Source of the DNA: Nocardia xishanensis NBRC 101358
GTDB taxonomy: Bacteria; Actinomycetota; Actinomycetes; Mycobacteriales; Mycobacteriaceae
Reading direction: 5' to 3'
Length of the DNA stretch: 64,000 nucleotides
NCBI RefSeq assembly: GCF_001613365.1
Contig: NZ_BDCF01000001.1
Location: 186,001-250,000, forward strand
Positions within the stretch are counted from its first letter, which is position 1. Each line of letters begins with the position of its first letter. A program made the translations under genes and the position numbers. Below are positions 8,823 through 16,713 of this stretch, piece after piece. The notes beneath the pieces were generated by a model. It saw only the letters and a list, made by a program, of their open reading frames with translations, ran no database searches and was not told the DNA's origin.

Positions 8823-9818
8823 ATGACGGCTTTACAAGCCGGAGTTTTGATGATCGGATCATACCGGCCCGATCGAATTGTTTCCAATTCCGACCTCGCC
8901 CCCGAATTGGGCGTCGACGAAGAGTGGATACTAACGCGGACCGGAATTACCGAACGTAGATTCGCCGGAAATCACGAGACAGTAATTTCGATGGCCGCAT
9001 CGGCCGCGCAGAAAGCGCTCGACGCCGCCGCAACGTCCGCTCGCCAGATCGACGTCGTGATGCTCGCGACCTCGACCCACCTCAACCAGACTCCGGCCGC
9101 AGCGGCCATCGTCGCCGCCGAACTCGGCTGTGCCGGACCCGCCGCCTTCGACATTTCGGCGGGATGCTCCGGCTACGCGCACGGCATCGGCCAAGCCGCC
9201 GCGCTGATCAACGCGGGCCAGGCCGACAACATTCTGGTCATCGGCTCCGAAAAGCTCAGCCACGTCATCGATCCCAACAACCGGTCGGTGGCTCCCATCT
9301 TCGGTGACGGCGCGGGCGCAGCCCTCGTCGGCCGCACCGAATCCGGGCACATCAGGCGCACCGTATGGGGCAGCGACGGCACCCAGGCCCGCCTGATCAG
9401 GCAGGAACCCACGTGGGAGGAACTGCGCGCGGCGCCGACCACCACGACCACTCCCTTCCTGCACATGGAAGGCACCGAAGTATTCCGCTGGGCGACCGGC
9501 GCGGTGCCGAGGATAGTTTCCGAAATCGCAGACGCCGGCGGTATCACGCTCGCCGACGTCGAGGTATTCATCCCGCATCAGGCGAATTTGCGAATCATCG
9601 ACGGGGTTGCTCGCAAACTCGGCTGGCAGGACGAATCGGTAGTGATCGCAGACGACGTCCGACGGGCCGGAAACACTTCCGCCGCCGCCCTTCCGTTGGC
9701 GATCGATGACCTGGTGTCTTCGGGCCGGGCAAAGCCGGGACAACTTGCTCTGCAGGTTTCTTTCGGCGCCGGCCTGTCGTATGCGGGACAGGTTTTCGAC
9801 CTGCCCCAGGTTGCCTGA
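8823..9818 (+). CDS. 3-oxoacyl-ACP synthase III (FabH-like)
   Basis: This 331-residue KAS III has the full Cys-His-Asn triad: Cys115 in DISAGCSGY, His252 in PHQANLRI and Asn284 in RAGNTSAA. The enzyme class condenses an acyl-CoA with malonyl-ACP to a beta-ketoacyl product. ATG 8823 follows GGGGGTGGG; an upstream in-frame GTG is less likely. The first part of the gene is less GC-rich than its neighbours. It lies 39 bases before the AvrD-like gene with no terminator between, so they are probably co-transcribed. Because it is far from a fatty-acid synthesis cluster, a specialised role, such as supplying a 3-oxoacyl chain to the AvrD-like enzyme, is inferred. Confidence 0.88.
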   Translation: MTALQAGVLMIGSYRPDRIVSNSDLAPELGVDEEWILTRTGITERRFAGNHETVISMAASAAQKALDAAATSARQIDVVMLATSTHLNQTPAAAAIVAAELGCAGPAAFDISAGCSGYAHGIGQAAALINAGQADNILVIGSEKLSHVIDPNNRSVAPIFGDGAGAALVGRTESGHIRRTVWGSDGTQARLIRQEPTWEELRAAPTTTTTPFLHMEGTEVFRWATGAVPRIVSEIADAGGITLADVEVFIPHQANLRIIDGVARKLGWQDESVVIADDVRRAGNTSAAALPLAIDDLVSSGRAKPGQLALQVSFGAGLSYAGQVFDLPQVA

Positions 9819-9857
9819 AACCGAATCGCTCGATCGCTCTTCGAAAGTTGCTCTGCC

Positions 9858-10847
9858 ATGACCGTTTCTTTTTCCAGCTACGACGAGCCCCTCGGACCTC
9901 GGTCCGATCGATACTTCGGTGAGGGTTACAAAAAAGTCAGTCCAGAACTGACCGACCTCCAGATCCGCCGATCCACCCAGGTCGGCACCAAATACTCCGG
10001 TACCGCGCGGCTGAGCTACCCGGCCGCCTGGTCGACCAAGAAGCACCGCGAGCTCGTGCCGCACGTCAGCAGCGTCGACACGGTCATGCTCGCGGCCTCC
10101 CTATGCGACGCGGCGATCACGCACGCTCGCGACCTCGGCGCCGCCGAATCCTCTCGCATGTGGGTGCGCCAGGCGGCCGTACGCGCGGGCGCGGCGCCGC
10201 ACGAGGACCTCGACAACATTCCGGTCGAGGCGGAGATCACCACCATCACCGCGGACGACGCCGAAGAGCTCGAGACGGCCTTCAAGTTCCGCGTCGGCAA
10301 CCTGACCGGCACGCTGACCATGGTGCACCCGGTCGGTTCCGGCACGCTGGACGTGCCCGGCGTCGACCACATCGCGCAGCTCAGCGACATCTACGGACCC
10401 GCGCCGCACTACTACCTGAACGGCGTCAAGGACCACACCTTGACCGCGACGGACCTCACCGTCGACGAGTCCGCCTCCCGCATCAACAGCAAGCAGCGGG
10501 TGAACGCCGGCGTCGAGGGCGGCTACGTCGGCGCCGAATCGGCCTACTGGGACTCGGTCTCGCCGATCGACGCCATCGTCGGCGCGGCGCAGCTCTCCCA
10601 GATCCTGCTCTACCAGATGGACGGACTCGACCGGAACAGCAGCAACACTCTGTGGATGCGCAAGCTCGAGTTCGTCACCGAGGGGCCGCGCCGCTCCTCC
10701 GCCGAGTCGTTCGACGGCACGGTGGAAATCCGCCGCACCTCGACCATCGACCGCGGCGGCCAGCGCTGGCGCAGCGCCGATCTGCTGATCAAGGAGTTCC
10801 AGGGCGTCACCGGGTTCTGCCTGCTCGCCCACCAGCTGCCCGACTAG
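9858..10847 (+). CDS. AvrD-like protein (syringolide-type biosynthesis family)
   Basis: This 329-residue protein resembles the AvrD family, best seen in the N-terminal SSYDEPLGPRSDRYFGEGYK followed by an LTDLQI segment. Pseudomonas syringae AvrD directs production of syringolides, acyl glycosides made from a beta-ketoacyl chain and D-xylulose. No signal peptide or membrane helix is visible, so it is cytoplasmic. It follows the KAS III gene by 39 bases, which fits a two-step acyl supply and acyl-sugar condensation. It converges on a TetR gene only 11 bases away. The family call is from memory of the N-terminal signature and should be checked by profile search; substrate and product are unknown. 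Confidence 0.65.
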   Translation: MTVSFSSYDEPLGPRSDRYFGEGYKKVSPELTDLQIRRSTQVGTKYSGTARLSYPAAWSTKKHRELVPHVSSVDTVMLAASLCDAAITHARDLGAAESSRMWVRQAAVRAGAAPHEDLDNIPVEAEITTITADDAEELETAFKFRVGNLTGTLTMVHPVGSGTLDVPGVDHIAQLSDIYGPAPHYYLNGVKDHTLTATDLTVDESASRINSKQRVNAGVEGGYVGAESAYWDSVSPIDAIVGAAQLSQILLYQMDGLDRNSSNTLWMRKLEFVTEGPRRSSAESFDGTVEIRRTSTIDRGGQRWRSADLLIKEFQGVTGFCLLAHQLPD

Positions 10848-10858
10848 GCATGCCCTGG

Positions 10859-11437
10859 TCACGGAGCGTCGTCGAACCCGCAGTCCTGGCCGAGCGCGCA
10901 TCGCGCGAGCGCGGCCAGCGCGGGGTCGTCGGCGTGTTCGGTGGCGTTCATCGCCAGCAGCGCGTTGAGCAGCATGCCGTTGGCGATGAATTCCCGTGCG
11001 CGCTCGGGGCCACACCCGGTGCGTTCGACCAGCAGGGTGTACAGCGCGGAGACGAAACGCCTTGCGGCGGCGGCGATCTGCGGATGACCGGCGGCCGCGC
11101 TGAAGCCCTGCAACAGGACCACCAGCACGTCCCGGTTCTCGACGAGGCGGTTGTACACCCCGCCGAGCCGATCCCAGACCTCGGGCGACGCGGCCACCTC
11201 CCGATCCTCCAGTTCGGCGGTGAACGCGGCGAGCAAGGCGGCGACGGCCCGGTCGAAGACCTCCTGGAACAGATCCGCCTTGGTGCCGAACATGCGGACC
11301 ACGTAAGGCTGCGACACCCCGGCCTCCAGCGCGACGACGTCGGTGCTCGTGCCCGCGTAGCCACCCCGCGAGAACGCCCGCCCCGCGGCCTCGAGAATCA
11401 TCTCGCGGCGCTCGGCCGCGCTCAGTCTGGGCCTCAT
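10859..11437 (-). CDS. TetR-family repressor of the AvrD-like locus
   Basis: This 192-residue TetR regulator has a typical N-terminal helix-turn-helix: RREMILEAAGRAFSRGGYAG, then TSTDVVALEAGVSQPYVVRM and FGTKADLFQEVF. The C-terminal ligand domain is 130 or so residues of helices. It is divergent from the kinase-MFS-HAD-kinase operon and convergent with AvrD. A 16-bp near-palindrome lies nine bases upstream of its start, and its right part recurs upstream of the KAS III gene. Autoregulation and control of both arms of the locus by a small acyl ligand are inferred. Confidence 0.9.
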   Translation of the reverse strand: MRPRLSAAERREMILEAAGRAFSRGGYAGTSTDVVALEAGVSQPYVVRMFGTKADLFQEVFDRAVAALLAAFTAELEDREVAASPEVWDRLGGVYNRLVENRDVLVVLLQGFSAAAGHPQIAAAARRFVSALYTLLVERTGCGPERAREFIANGMLLNALLAMNATEHADDPALAALARCALGQDCGFDDAP

Positions 11438-11445
11438 GTTGACAA

Positions 11446-11461
11446 GTTATCACTCGATTAC
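11446..11461. promoter_or_regulatory. TetR operator in the divergent promoter
   Basis: Half-sites GTTATC and GATTAC flank the spacer ACTC. Twelve of 16 positions are symmetric (pattern GTnATC-N4-GATnAC). The site lies just upstream of the TetR start codon and about 105 bases from the first kinase-like gene, so it can control both directions. Confidence 0.65.
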
Positions 11462-11566
11462 TAGATTTTCGATGAACCCGGTGAGACCGCATTCCGCGTT
11501 CGCGTATTCCGCTTGGGCACAAGCGGATACGCGAGAGTGCGGGCACCCGCAATACAAGGACGCCCG

Positions 11567-12193
11567 ATGAAGGATGCACCCGCGCTACGACTGGCCGTGA
11601 CCGGCGCACCGCGAACGGGTAAGACCACCGTTTGCACCGCACTCGCGCTGGCCACCGGCCTGGACTACGCGGCCATCTCCACCCACCTCGCCACCCCGGG
11701 GGCCGACCGCAGGCTGGCGCCGACGGTCGACGCCGCGGTGCGCGGCTTCGAACAGCGCGTGGATTCCGAAGCCAGGCTGGCCTCGGGTTTCATCTCCGAC
11801 GGTTCGGTGCTCGAGGAATGGGTGGCGGCCGAGGCGCTGCGGCGAACCCGCAGGCTCCGGCGCTGGCTGTGGAACCCGCGCGACCTGCCCTATCGCATCT
11901 TCGAGAAGCGGTACCTGCTGGCGCACGGCGGAATCGTGACGCGGCGGGCCAACGTCACCTACGACGGGTTCGTCCATCTCAGGATGGACCGGAAATCGGC
12001 CACCGATGGCGATGACCGATACCGCACCACCATCGATCGACTCCTGCTCGACACCCTGCACGAAGGGACCGTCCCCTATCTGGTGATCGGGGGGTCCATC
12101 GAGGAAATCGTCACCCGGGTGGCCGGCATGTATCAGCTCCCGCAGCTGATGCCGGTGCCCGACGCGGTCTCCGCAGCGTTGCAAGCCGCGTAA
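11567..12193 (+). CDS. P-loop kinase-like ATPase (AAA_28 type), first copy
   Basis: This 208-residue P-loop protein has the Walker A motif GAPRTGKT at residues 13-20. A second motif, FISDGSVLEEW, is shared with the later copy at 14536. Such small AAA_28/NadR-like proteins often phosphorylate nucleosides or other small molecules, but the substrate here is unknown. ATG 11567 is used because AAGGA stands six bases upstream; the frame is open further upstream without a ribosome binding site. It is the first gene of a four-gene operon with the MFS exporter, HAD phosphatase and second P-loop protein. Confidence 0.78.
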   Translation: MKDAPALRLAVTGAPRTGKTTVCTALALATGLDYAAISTHLATPGADRRLAPTVDAAVRGFEQRVDSEARLASGFISDGSVLEEWVAAEALRRTRRLRRWLWNPRDLPYRIFEKRYLLAHGGIVTRRANVTYDGFVHLRMDRKSATDGDDRYRTTIDRLLLDTLHEGTVPYLVIGGSIEEIVTRVAGMYQLPQLMPVPDAVSAALQAA

Positions 12194-12232
12194 ACAACAG
12201 CCGTCGCCGCATACCACCTGGAGGGGATTCCC

Positions 12233-13834
12233 ATGGCATCCGCAGGCGCATTAACCAAGACACCACAGCGATCGGACAGTGCGATCTGGACCCTGGTCGT
12301 TGTCGCCCTGGCCACGTTCATGCTGATGCTGGACCTCACCGTCGTCAACGTCGCGCTACCCGACATCAGGGCGGCCTTCGATTCCACGTTCTCCGCGCTG
12401 CAGTGGATCCTCGACGCCTACGCACTCGGCCTCGCCGCAGTGCTGCTCGCGGCGGGCTCGCTCGCCGACCGCATCGGCCGCAAGAAGGTCTTCGACGCGG
12501 GCCTGGTGATCTTCGTGCTGTCGTCGCTGGCCTGCGGGCTCGCGCCGAACGATTTCGTGCTGATCCTCGCCCGCCTGGTGCAGGGCCTCGGCGGCGCGAT
12601 CCTTTTCGCGGTCGGCCCGGCGCTGCTCGGGCACGAGTTCCGCGGTAAGGACCGCGGCATGGCGTTCGGCGTGTTCGGCGGCGTCGCGGGTCTGGCGATC
12701 GCGTTCGGCCCGCTGATCGGCGGCGGCCTCACCGAAACCGCGGGCTGGCGCTGGATCTTCCTGATCAACGTGCCGGTGACCATCGCCGCGCTCGCCGTCG
12801 GCTACCTGAAGATGCGCGAATCCCGCAGCGACACACCGCCGCCCCTCGACTGGCCGGGCATGGTGACCTTCTCCGCCGGCCTGTTCTTCCTGGTGCTCGG
12901 CTTCATGCGTGGTGAGCAGGACGGTTGGACGAGCGGCCGGATCATCGGCTGCTTCGCCCTGGCACTGGTGCTGCTCGCCGTCTTCACCTGGCTGCAGATC
13001 TCCCGGCCGACTCACGCGATGTTCGACCTCACCCTGTTCCGCAACCGCACCTTCAACGGTCTGTCCGTGGTGACCGCGCTGTGCGCGCTCTCGGTGATGC
13101 CCGCGCTGTTCCTGCTCATCTCCTACGTGCAGAATCTGCTCGGCTACGGCGCCTTCTCCAGCGGCGTCCGCTTCCTGCCGCTGACGCTGCTGCTGTTCGT
13201 CGCCGCCGCGATCGCGGGCAGCATGGTCGCCAAGCTGCCGCCCGCGATCCTGGTCGGCGCCTCGCAGCTGCTCATCGCCGCGGGCTTGATCGCGGTGCTG
13301 CTCGTCGAGCCAGGCTCCTCGTGGACCGCGCTGATTCCCGGCATGGTGCTGATCGGTCTCGGCATGGGCGTGTTCAACCCGCCGCGCGCCGCGTTCTCCA
13401 TCGCGGTGACCACGCCGGACAAGGCGGGCATGGCCTCGGGTGTGAACGAGACCTTCCAGCAGGCAGGCCTGGCCATCGGCATCGCGGCGGTCGGCGCGTT
13501 CTTCCAGAACCGGGTGGGCAGCGCCTTCACCGAATCGGAGGCGGCGCGCACGGTCTTCGCCGACAAGGCAGCCGAGGCCGGCGACGCGGTGGCCGCCGGC
13601 GGTCCTTCCGTCGTCGCGGCCCAGGTTCCCGAGTCGGTCGCCGAATCGGTCCGCGCCGCAGCGGAATCCGCGTTCGTGAGCGGCCTGGAGAACGCCATGG
13701 TGCTGGCCGCGGTGCTCGCTGCGATCTCCGGCGCGATCGCGTTCTTCACGCTGCGCAGCCGCGATCTGGACGAGGCCGCGCTGGCCACCCCCGGTGTGCC
13801 GACCGAAGGCGCCCAGCCCGCGCCGGTGGCCTGA
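12233..13834 (+). CDS. MFS drug/metabolite exporter, DHA2 (14-helix) type
   Basis: This 533-residue major-facilitator protein has about 14 hydrophobic helices. It carries the DHA2 signatures DLTVVNVALPDI in helix 1, GSLADRIGRKKVF (motif A) and GPLIGGGLTETAGWRWIF (motif C). The family exports hydrophobic drugs and secondary metabolites by proton antiport. A GGAGGGG ribosome binding site precedes ATG 12233. It is the second gene of the operon and is two bases from the HAD gene, so it is the likely exporter of the locus product. Confidence 0.92.
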   Translation: MASAGALTKTPQRSDSAIWTLVVVALATFMLMLDLTVVNVALPDIRAAFDSTFSALQWILDAYALGLAAVLLAAGSLADRIGRKKVFDAGLVIFVLSSLACGLAPNDFVLILARLVQGLGGAILFAVGPALLGHEFRGKDRGMAFGVFGGVAGLAIAFGPLIGGGLTETAGWRWIFLINVPVTIAALAVGYLKMRESRSDTPPPLDWPGMVTFSAGLFFLVLGFMRGEQDGWTSGRIIGCFALALVLLAVFTWLQISRPTHAMFDLTLFRNRTFNGLSVVTALCALSVMPALFLLISYVQNLLGYGAFSSGVRFLPLTLLLFVAAAIAGSMVAKLPPAILVGASQLLIAAGLIAVLLVEPGSSWTALIPGMVLIGLGMGVFNPPRAAFSIAVTTPDKAGMASGVNETFQQAGLAIGIAAVGAFFQNRVGSAFTESEAARTVFADKAAEAGDAVAAGGPSVVAAQVPESVAESVRAAAESAFVSGLENAMVLAAVLAAISGAIAFFTLRSRDLDEAALATPGVPTEGAQPAPVA

Positions 13835-13836
13835 CC

Positions 13837-14505
13837 GTGCTCGCGACCAGGCCGCGCTTCGCGTTCACCGATGTCGACCACACCTTGCTGCGGATCAGCA
13901 CGCTGCAGCACTTCGCGCTGTACTTCTTCGAAGGCACGGGGCGCGCGGAGGTGCTGGCCATGCATCAGACGCGGATGCAACGCCTGGCCGCGACCGGAGC
14001 GGACCGGGAAACGCTGAACCGGAGCTATTACCTGCTCTGGACGGACATCTCGGTCCGCGAGGTCGAAGACGCCACGCGCGGCTGGCACGAGCGCGTGCGC
14101 GCCGACGGGCTCTATCGCGAGCCCGTGGTGCGCCGCCTGCGCGAGCTGCGCACGCAGGGCGTGGAGACGGTACTGGTGTCCGGCTCCTTCCGCGCCTGCC
14201 TGCGACCCATCGAGCGGGAGCTGGACTGCGCGGGCGTGCTGTGCACCGAGCTGGAAGAGCGCGGCGGCGTGTACACCGGTGCGGTGCGCAAGTCCCTCAT
14301 CGGCGCGGCCAAACGCGCCGAGGTGGAGGCGTTCGCGGCCAGATATCCCGAGCACGATCTCGCGGGCGATTTCGGCTTCGGCGACCATCTCAGCGACGTA
14401 CCGGTGCTGGAAACGGTCGGTCACCCGGCGGTCGTCCCGGTCGATCCCGCACTGGAGCGGGTCGCCGCGGTGCGGGGCTGGGAAGTGCTGCGTGACGACC
14501 ACTGA
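13837..14505 (+). CDS. HAD-superfamily IB phosphatase (SerB-like)
   Basis: This 222-residue protein has HAD motif I as FTDVDHTLL (Asp12 nucleophile, Asp14 acid), motif II SGSF and motif IV GDHLSDVP. The insertion pattern is that of subclass IB, related to phosphoserine phosphatase. A His replaces the usual Gly in DxDGT, as in several CicA-like members. The GTG start lies two bases after the exporter stop. In an acyl-sugar or butyrolactone-type pathway a phosphatase would remove the phosphate from the condensed intermediate; that role is inferred. Confidence 0.85.
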   Translation: MLATRPRFAFTDVDHTLLRISTLQHFALYFFEGTGRAEVLAMHQTRMQRLAATGADRETLNRSYYLLWTDISVREVEDATRGWHERVRADGLYREPVVRRLRELRTQGVETVLVSGSFRACLRPIERELDCAGVLCTELEERGGVYTGAVRKSLIGAAKRAEVEAFAARYPEHDLAGDFGFGDHLSDVPVLETVGHPAVVPVDPALERVAAVRGWEVLRDDH

Positions 14506-14535
14506 GCGTGTCGACCACCGACGATCGGAGGACCC

Positions 14536-15324
14536 GTGTACCTAGTCGGCGGACAGCGCCGCGACAGCCTGAAGTTGGCCATCTCCGGCACCTACGGCGT
14601 CGGCAAGAGCACGACGACCGAGACGCTCTCGATCGCCACCGGCATTCCGCGCACGCACGCGCTCACCTCCCGTGAGCTGCTGATCGATCTGGCGCCCGGC
14701 AAGACGGTGATGGAGCTGAACTCCATCGAGCTGCTGCAACTCGGGCTGCGCCGTTTCGAGGAACGGGTGCACAACGAATCCGGTGAGGGCTCTTTCATTT
14801 CCGACGGTTCCGTGGTGCACGAATGGGTGTACGGCACCGCGCGGATGGCGGTCGGCATCAACCCCGGCGCAGGCCTGCTGCTGCGCACCGTGAAGGCCGC
14901 CGCGGGCTTCGGGCGCAAGGCGCCGCTGCGGGAGTACACCGACATCATCGGCGACGTCGTCAAGGAAAGGGCCGCCAGGTTGTACGACGCCTATGTGCAT
15001 CTGCCGGTAGAGTTTCCGATGAAGACCGACGGTCACCGCCCGGTGTCCGAACCGTTCCGTAAGCTGTCCGACGACACGCTGCTGCAAGTGGTCAAGGACA
15101 TCGGGCTGCCCTACGAAGTGGTGGGCGGGACCGTGCACGAACGGGTTTCCCGGATCGTCGAGCTGTTCGACCTGGAGACCGTGATGCCGGTCGACGAGGC
15201 GATCGCCGAAGCCCAACGCCGGGTGACCTCCGCGACCGCGGTGCTGGAGGAGGACGACCGGTTCAAGGCCGCCCAGCGCAAGAAATCGCTGTGGCGCAAG
15301 GTCTCCTACGCCATGCGGTACTGA
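14536..15324 (+). CDS. P-loop kinase-like ATPase (AAA_28 type), second copy
   Basis: This 262-residue protein has Walker A GTYGVGKS at residues 18-25 and the motif FISDGSVVHEW, matching the first copy at 11567. It is longer, with an extra basic C-terminal tail that ends SLWRKVSYAMRY. GTG 14536 is preceded by GGAGG. It closes the operon; a bidirectional terminator follows. The two copies share their main motifs but differ widely elsewhere, which suggests different substrates or a heteromeric pair. Substrate unknown. Confidence 0.78.
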   Translation: MYLVGGQRRDSLKLAISGTYGVGKSTTTETLSIATGIPRTHALTSRELLIDLAPGKTVMELNSIELLQLGLRRFEERVHNESGEGSFISDGSVVHEWVYGTARMAVGINPGAGLLLRTVKAAAGFGRKAPLREYTDIIGDVVKERAARLYDAYVHLPVEFPMKTDGHRPVSEPFRKLSDDTLLQVVKDIGLPYEVVGGTVHERVSRIVELFDLETVMPVDEAIAEAQRRVTSATAVLEEDDRFKAAQRKKSLWRKVSYAMRY

Positions 15325-15376
15325 CCGCCAACGAAAGACAAAGGCGCGCAAGCGCCCTCAGACCATTCACGCGAAA

Positions 15377-15415
15377 GACGTGGGCCCCCGAGAGATAGTC
15401 CCGGGGGCCCACGTC
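15377..15415. terminator. Bidirectional terminator
   Basis: Arms 15377-15390 and 15402-15415 form a perfect 14-bp GC-rich stem with an 11-base loop, followed by CGCTTTT on the + strand. It separates the rightward P-loop operon from the leftward LysM/lectin gene. Confidence 0.85.
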
Positions 15416-15444
15416 GCTTTTCGCCGGCCCGCGCGGTGTGCCGC

Positions 15445-16026
15445 TTACGGGATGGTCAGCACCTGGCCGGGGTTGATCGCATCCGGGTTGGGGATGCCGC
15501 TGGCGTCGGCGATCTCCTGGTAGCGGTTGCCGTCGCCGTAGAAGCGCTCGGCGATGGCCCACAGGGTGTCGCCCGGCTCCACGGTGTAGGTGCGCGGCTC
15601 CGGCGCGGGCGGCGGGGGCACCTCCTCGGCGACCGGGGCCGCCGGCTGCTCCGGCTCCGGCTGCGGCTCCGGCTCCGGCGCGGGCAGCGGGTTGTCGGTG
15701 TCGGTGCCCGAGGCCCACAGCGCGCTGCCGTCGGCGCCGTACAGCACCACGTTGCGATCGGCCTGCACGACGAGCCGGTCCGCGTCCGTGTCGTTGGTCT
15801 CGGTCGACCAGGCGGCGCCCTCGCCCTTGTAGAGCACGAAGTTGCCGTCGTGCTGTAGAACCGCCCGCTCCACACCCTGGTCGTGAGTCTGGGTGGCCCA
15901 TACGACGTTTCCACCCGGTTCCGACAGCACGAGATTGCCGTCCGATTGCAGAGTCAGGGTGTACGCACCGCCGGTCAGGGACTGGCCGAGTCCCAGTTCT
16001 TCGCCTACGCGCAGCGTGTCGCCCAC
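15445..16026 (-). CDS. Bulb-type lectin domain plus LysM protein
   Basis: This 193-residue protein starts VGDTLRVGEELGLGQSL. The N-terminal 105 residues form a B-lectin (monocot mannose-binding type) fold with three QxDxNxVxY-like sites: LQSDGNLVLSE, LQHDGNFVLYK and VQADRNVVLYG. A Pro/Glu linker follows. A C-terminal LysM domain (TYTVEPGDTLWAIAERFY to NPGQVLTIP) should bind peptidoglycan. GTG 16026 was chosen because GAAAGGAA precedes it; the longer frame has no ribosome binding site. There is no signal peptide, so either export is non-classical or it acts after lysis. It is followed by a bidirectional terminator. Confidence 0.85.
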   Translation of the reverse strand: MGDTLRVGEELGLGQSLTGGAYTLTLQSDGNLVLSEPGGNVVWATQTHDQGVERAVLQHDGNFVLYKGEGAAWSTETNDTDADRLVVQADRNVVLYGADGSALWASGTDTDNPLPAPEPEPQPEPEQPAAPVAEEVPPPPAPEPRTYTVEPGDTLWAIAERFYGDGNRYQEIADASGIPNPDAINPGQVLTIP

Positions 16027-16253
16027 GTTGTTCCTTTCGAAGATCACTGTGCAGAGCTTTGACAACGGTGCGCGCCGAAAGCCGTTGGCGCGCACCGCCG
16101 CCGAATCTACAGTCCGCCCGATATCAGCACACGGATTACGCGCATGGTTCGCGGAATGTTCACTGTGTGACATCCGCCGCGTCGCGCCCCACCGGACATC
16201 GGTGTATACAGCCGCGGACCGGTCCGCCGACTTCGTCCCCTAGGGTGGTCGGC

Positions 16254-16706
16254 ATGAATCGCCGACGCATCTCCCTCGCCGCCGTCGCACTGCTGCTCGG
16301 TCTCGCCGTCGCGGGGTGCGGCGGTTCGGATGACGATGGCGCGCAACAGAACACCTCTCCTGGCGCGACCACGTCCGCGCCGAGCACGCCGAGTGAGGTC
16401 GCGCAGGCGCAAGGCCGGCCGTTCACGCCCGACCCGACGATCGTCGGCGCCCACCCGATCCCGTTCATGTCGTGGGCCCGCGTCGCCGACGACAAGATCG
16501 CCGTCAACTTCCAGACGGGCGCGCCGGAGTGCTACGGCGTCGACGCGGTGACCACCGAGACCGACAAGGCGGTCACGGTGGAATTGCGCGGCGGCACCCG
16601 TGCCGACGCGGTCGGCAGGATGTGCGTGATGATCGCGGTGTTCGGCACGATGGAGATCCCGCTGAAGGCGCCGCTCGGCGACCGGGCGGTGCTCAGCGCG
16701 AGCTGA
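16254..16706 (+). CDS. Putative secreted lipoprotein
   Basis: This 150-residue protein has a lipoprotein signal: MNRRRISLAAVALLLGLAVA then a Cys, with lipobox VAGC. A Ser/Thr/Pro-rich linker follows, then a compact domain of about 90 residues with two cysteines (PECYGVDA and RMCVMIAV) that could form a disulfide. No known enzymatic motif was recognised. It is divergent from the LysM/lectin gene; the 227 bases between them hold no other gene. Confidence 0.82.
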   Translation: MNRRRISLAAVALLLGLAVAGCGGSDDDGAQQNTSPGATTSAPSTPSEVAQAQGRPFTPDPTIVGAHPIPFMSWARVADDKIAVNFQTGAPECYGVDAVTTETDKAVTVELRGGTRADAVGRMCVMIAVFGTMEIPLKAPLGDRAVLSAS

Positions 16707-16713
16707 CCGAGAC

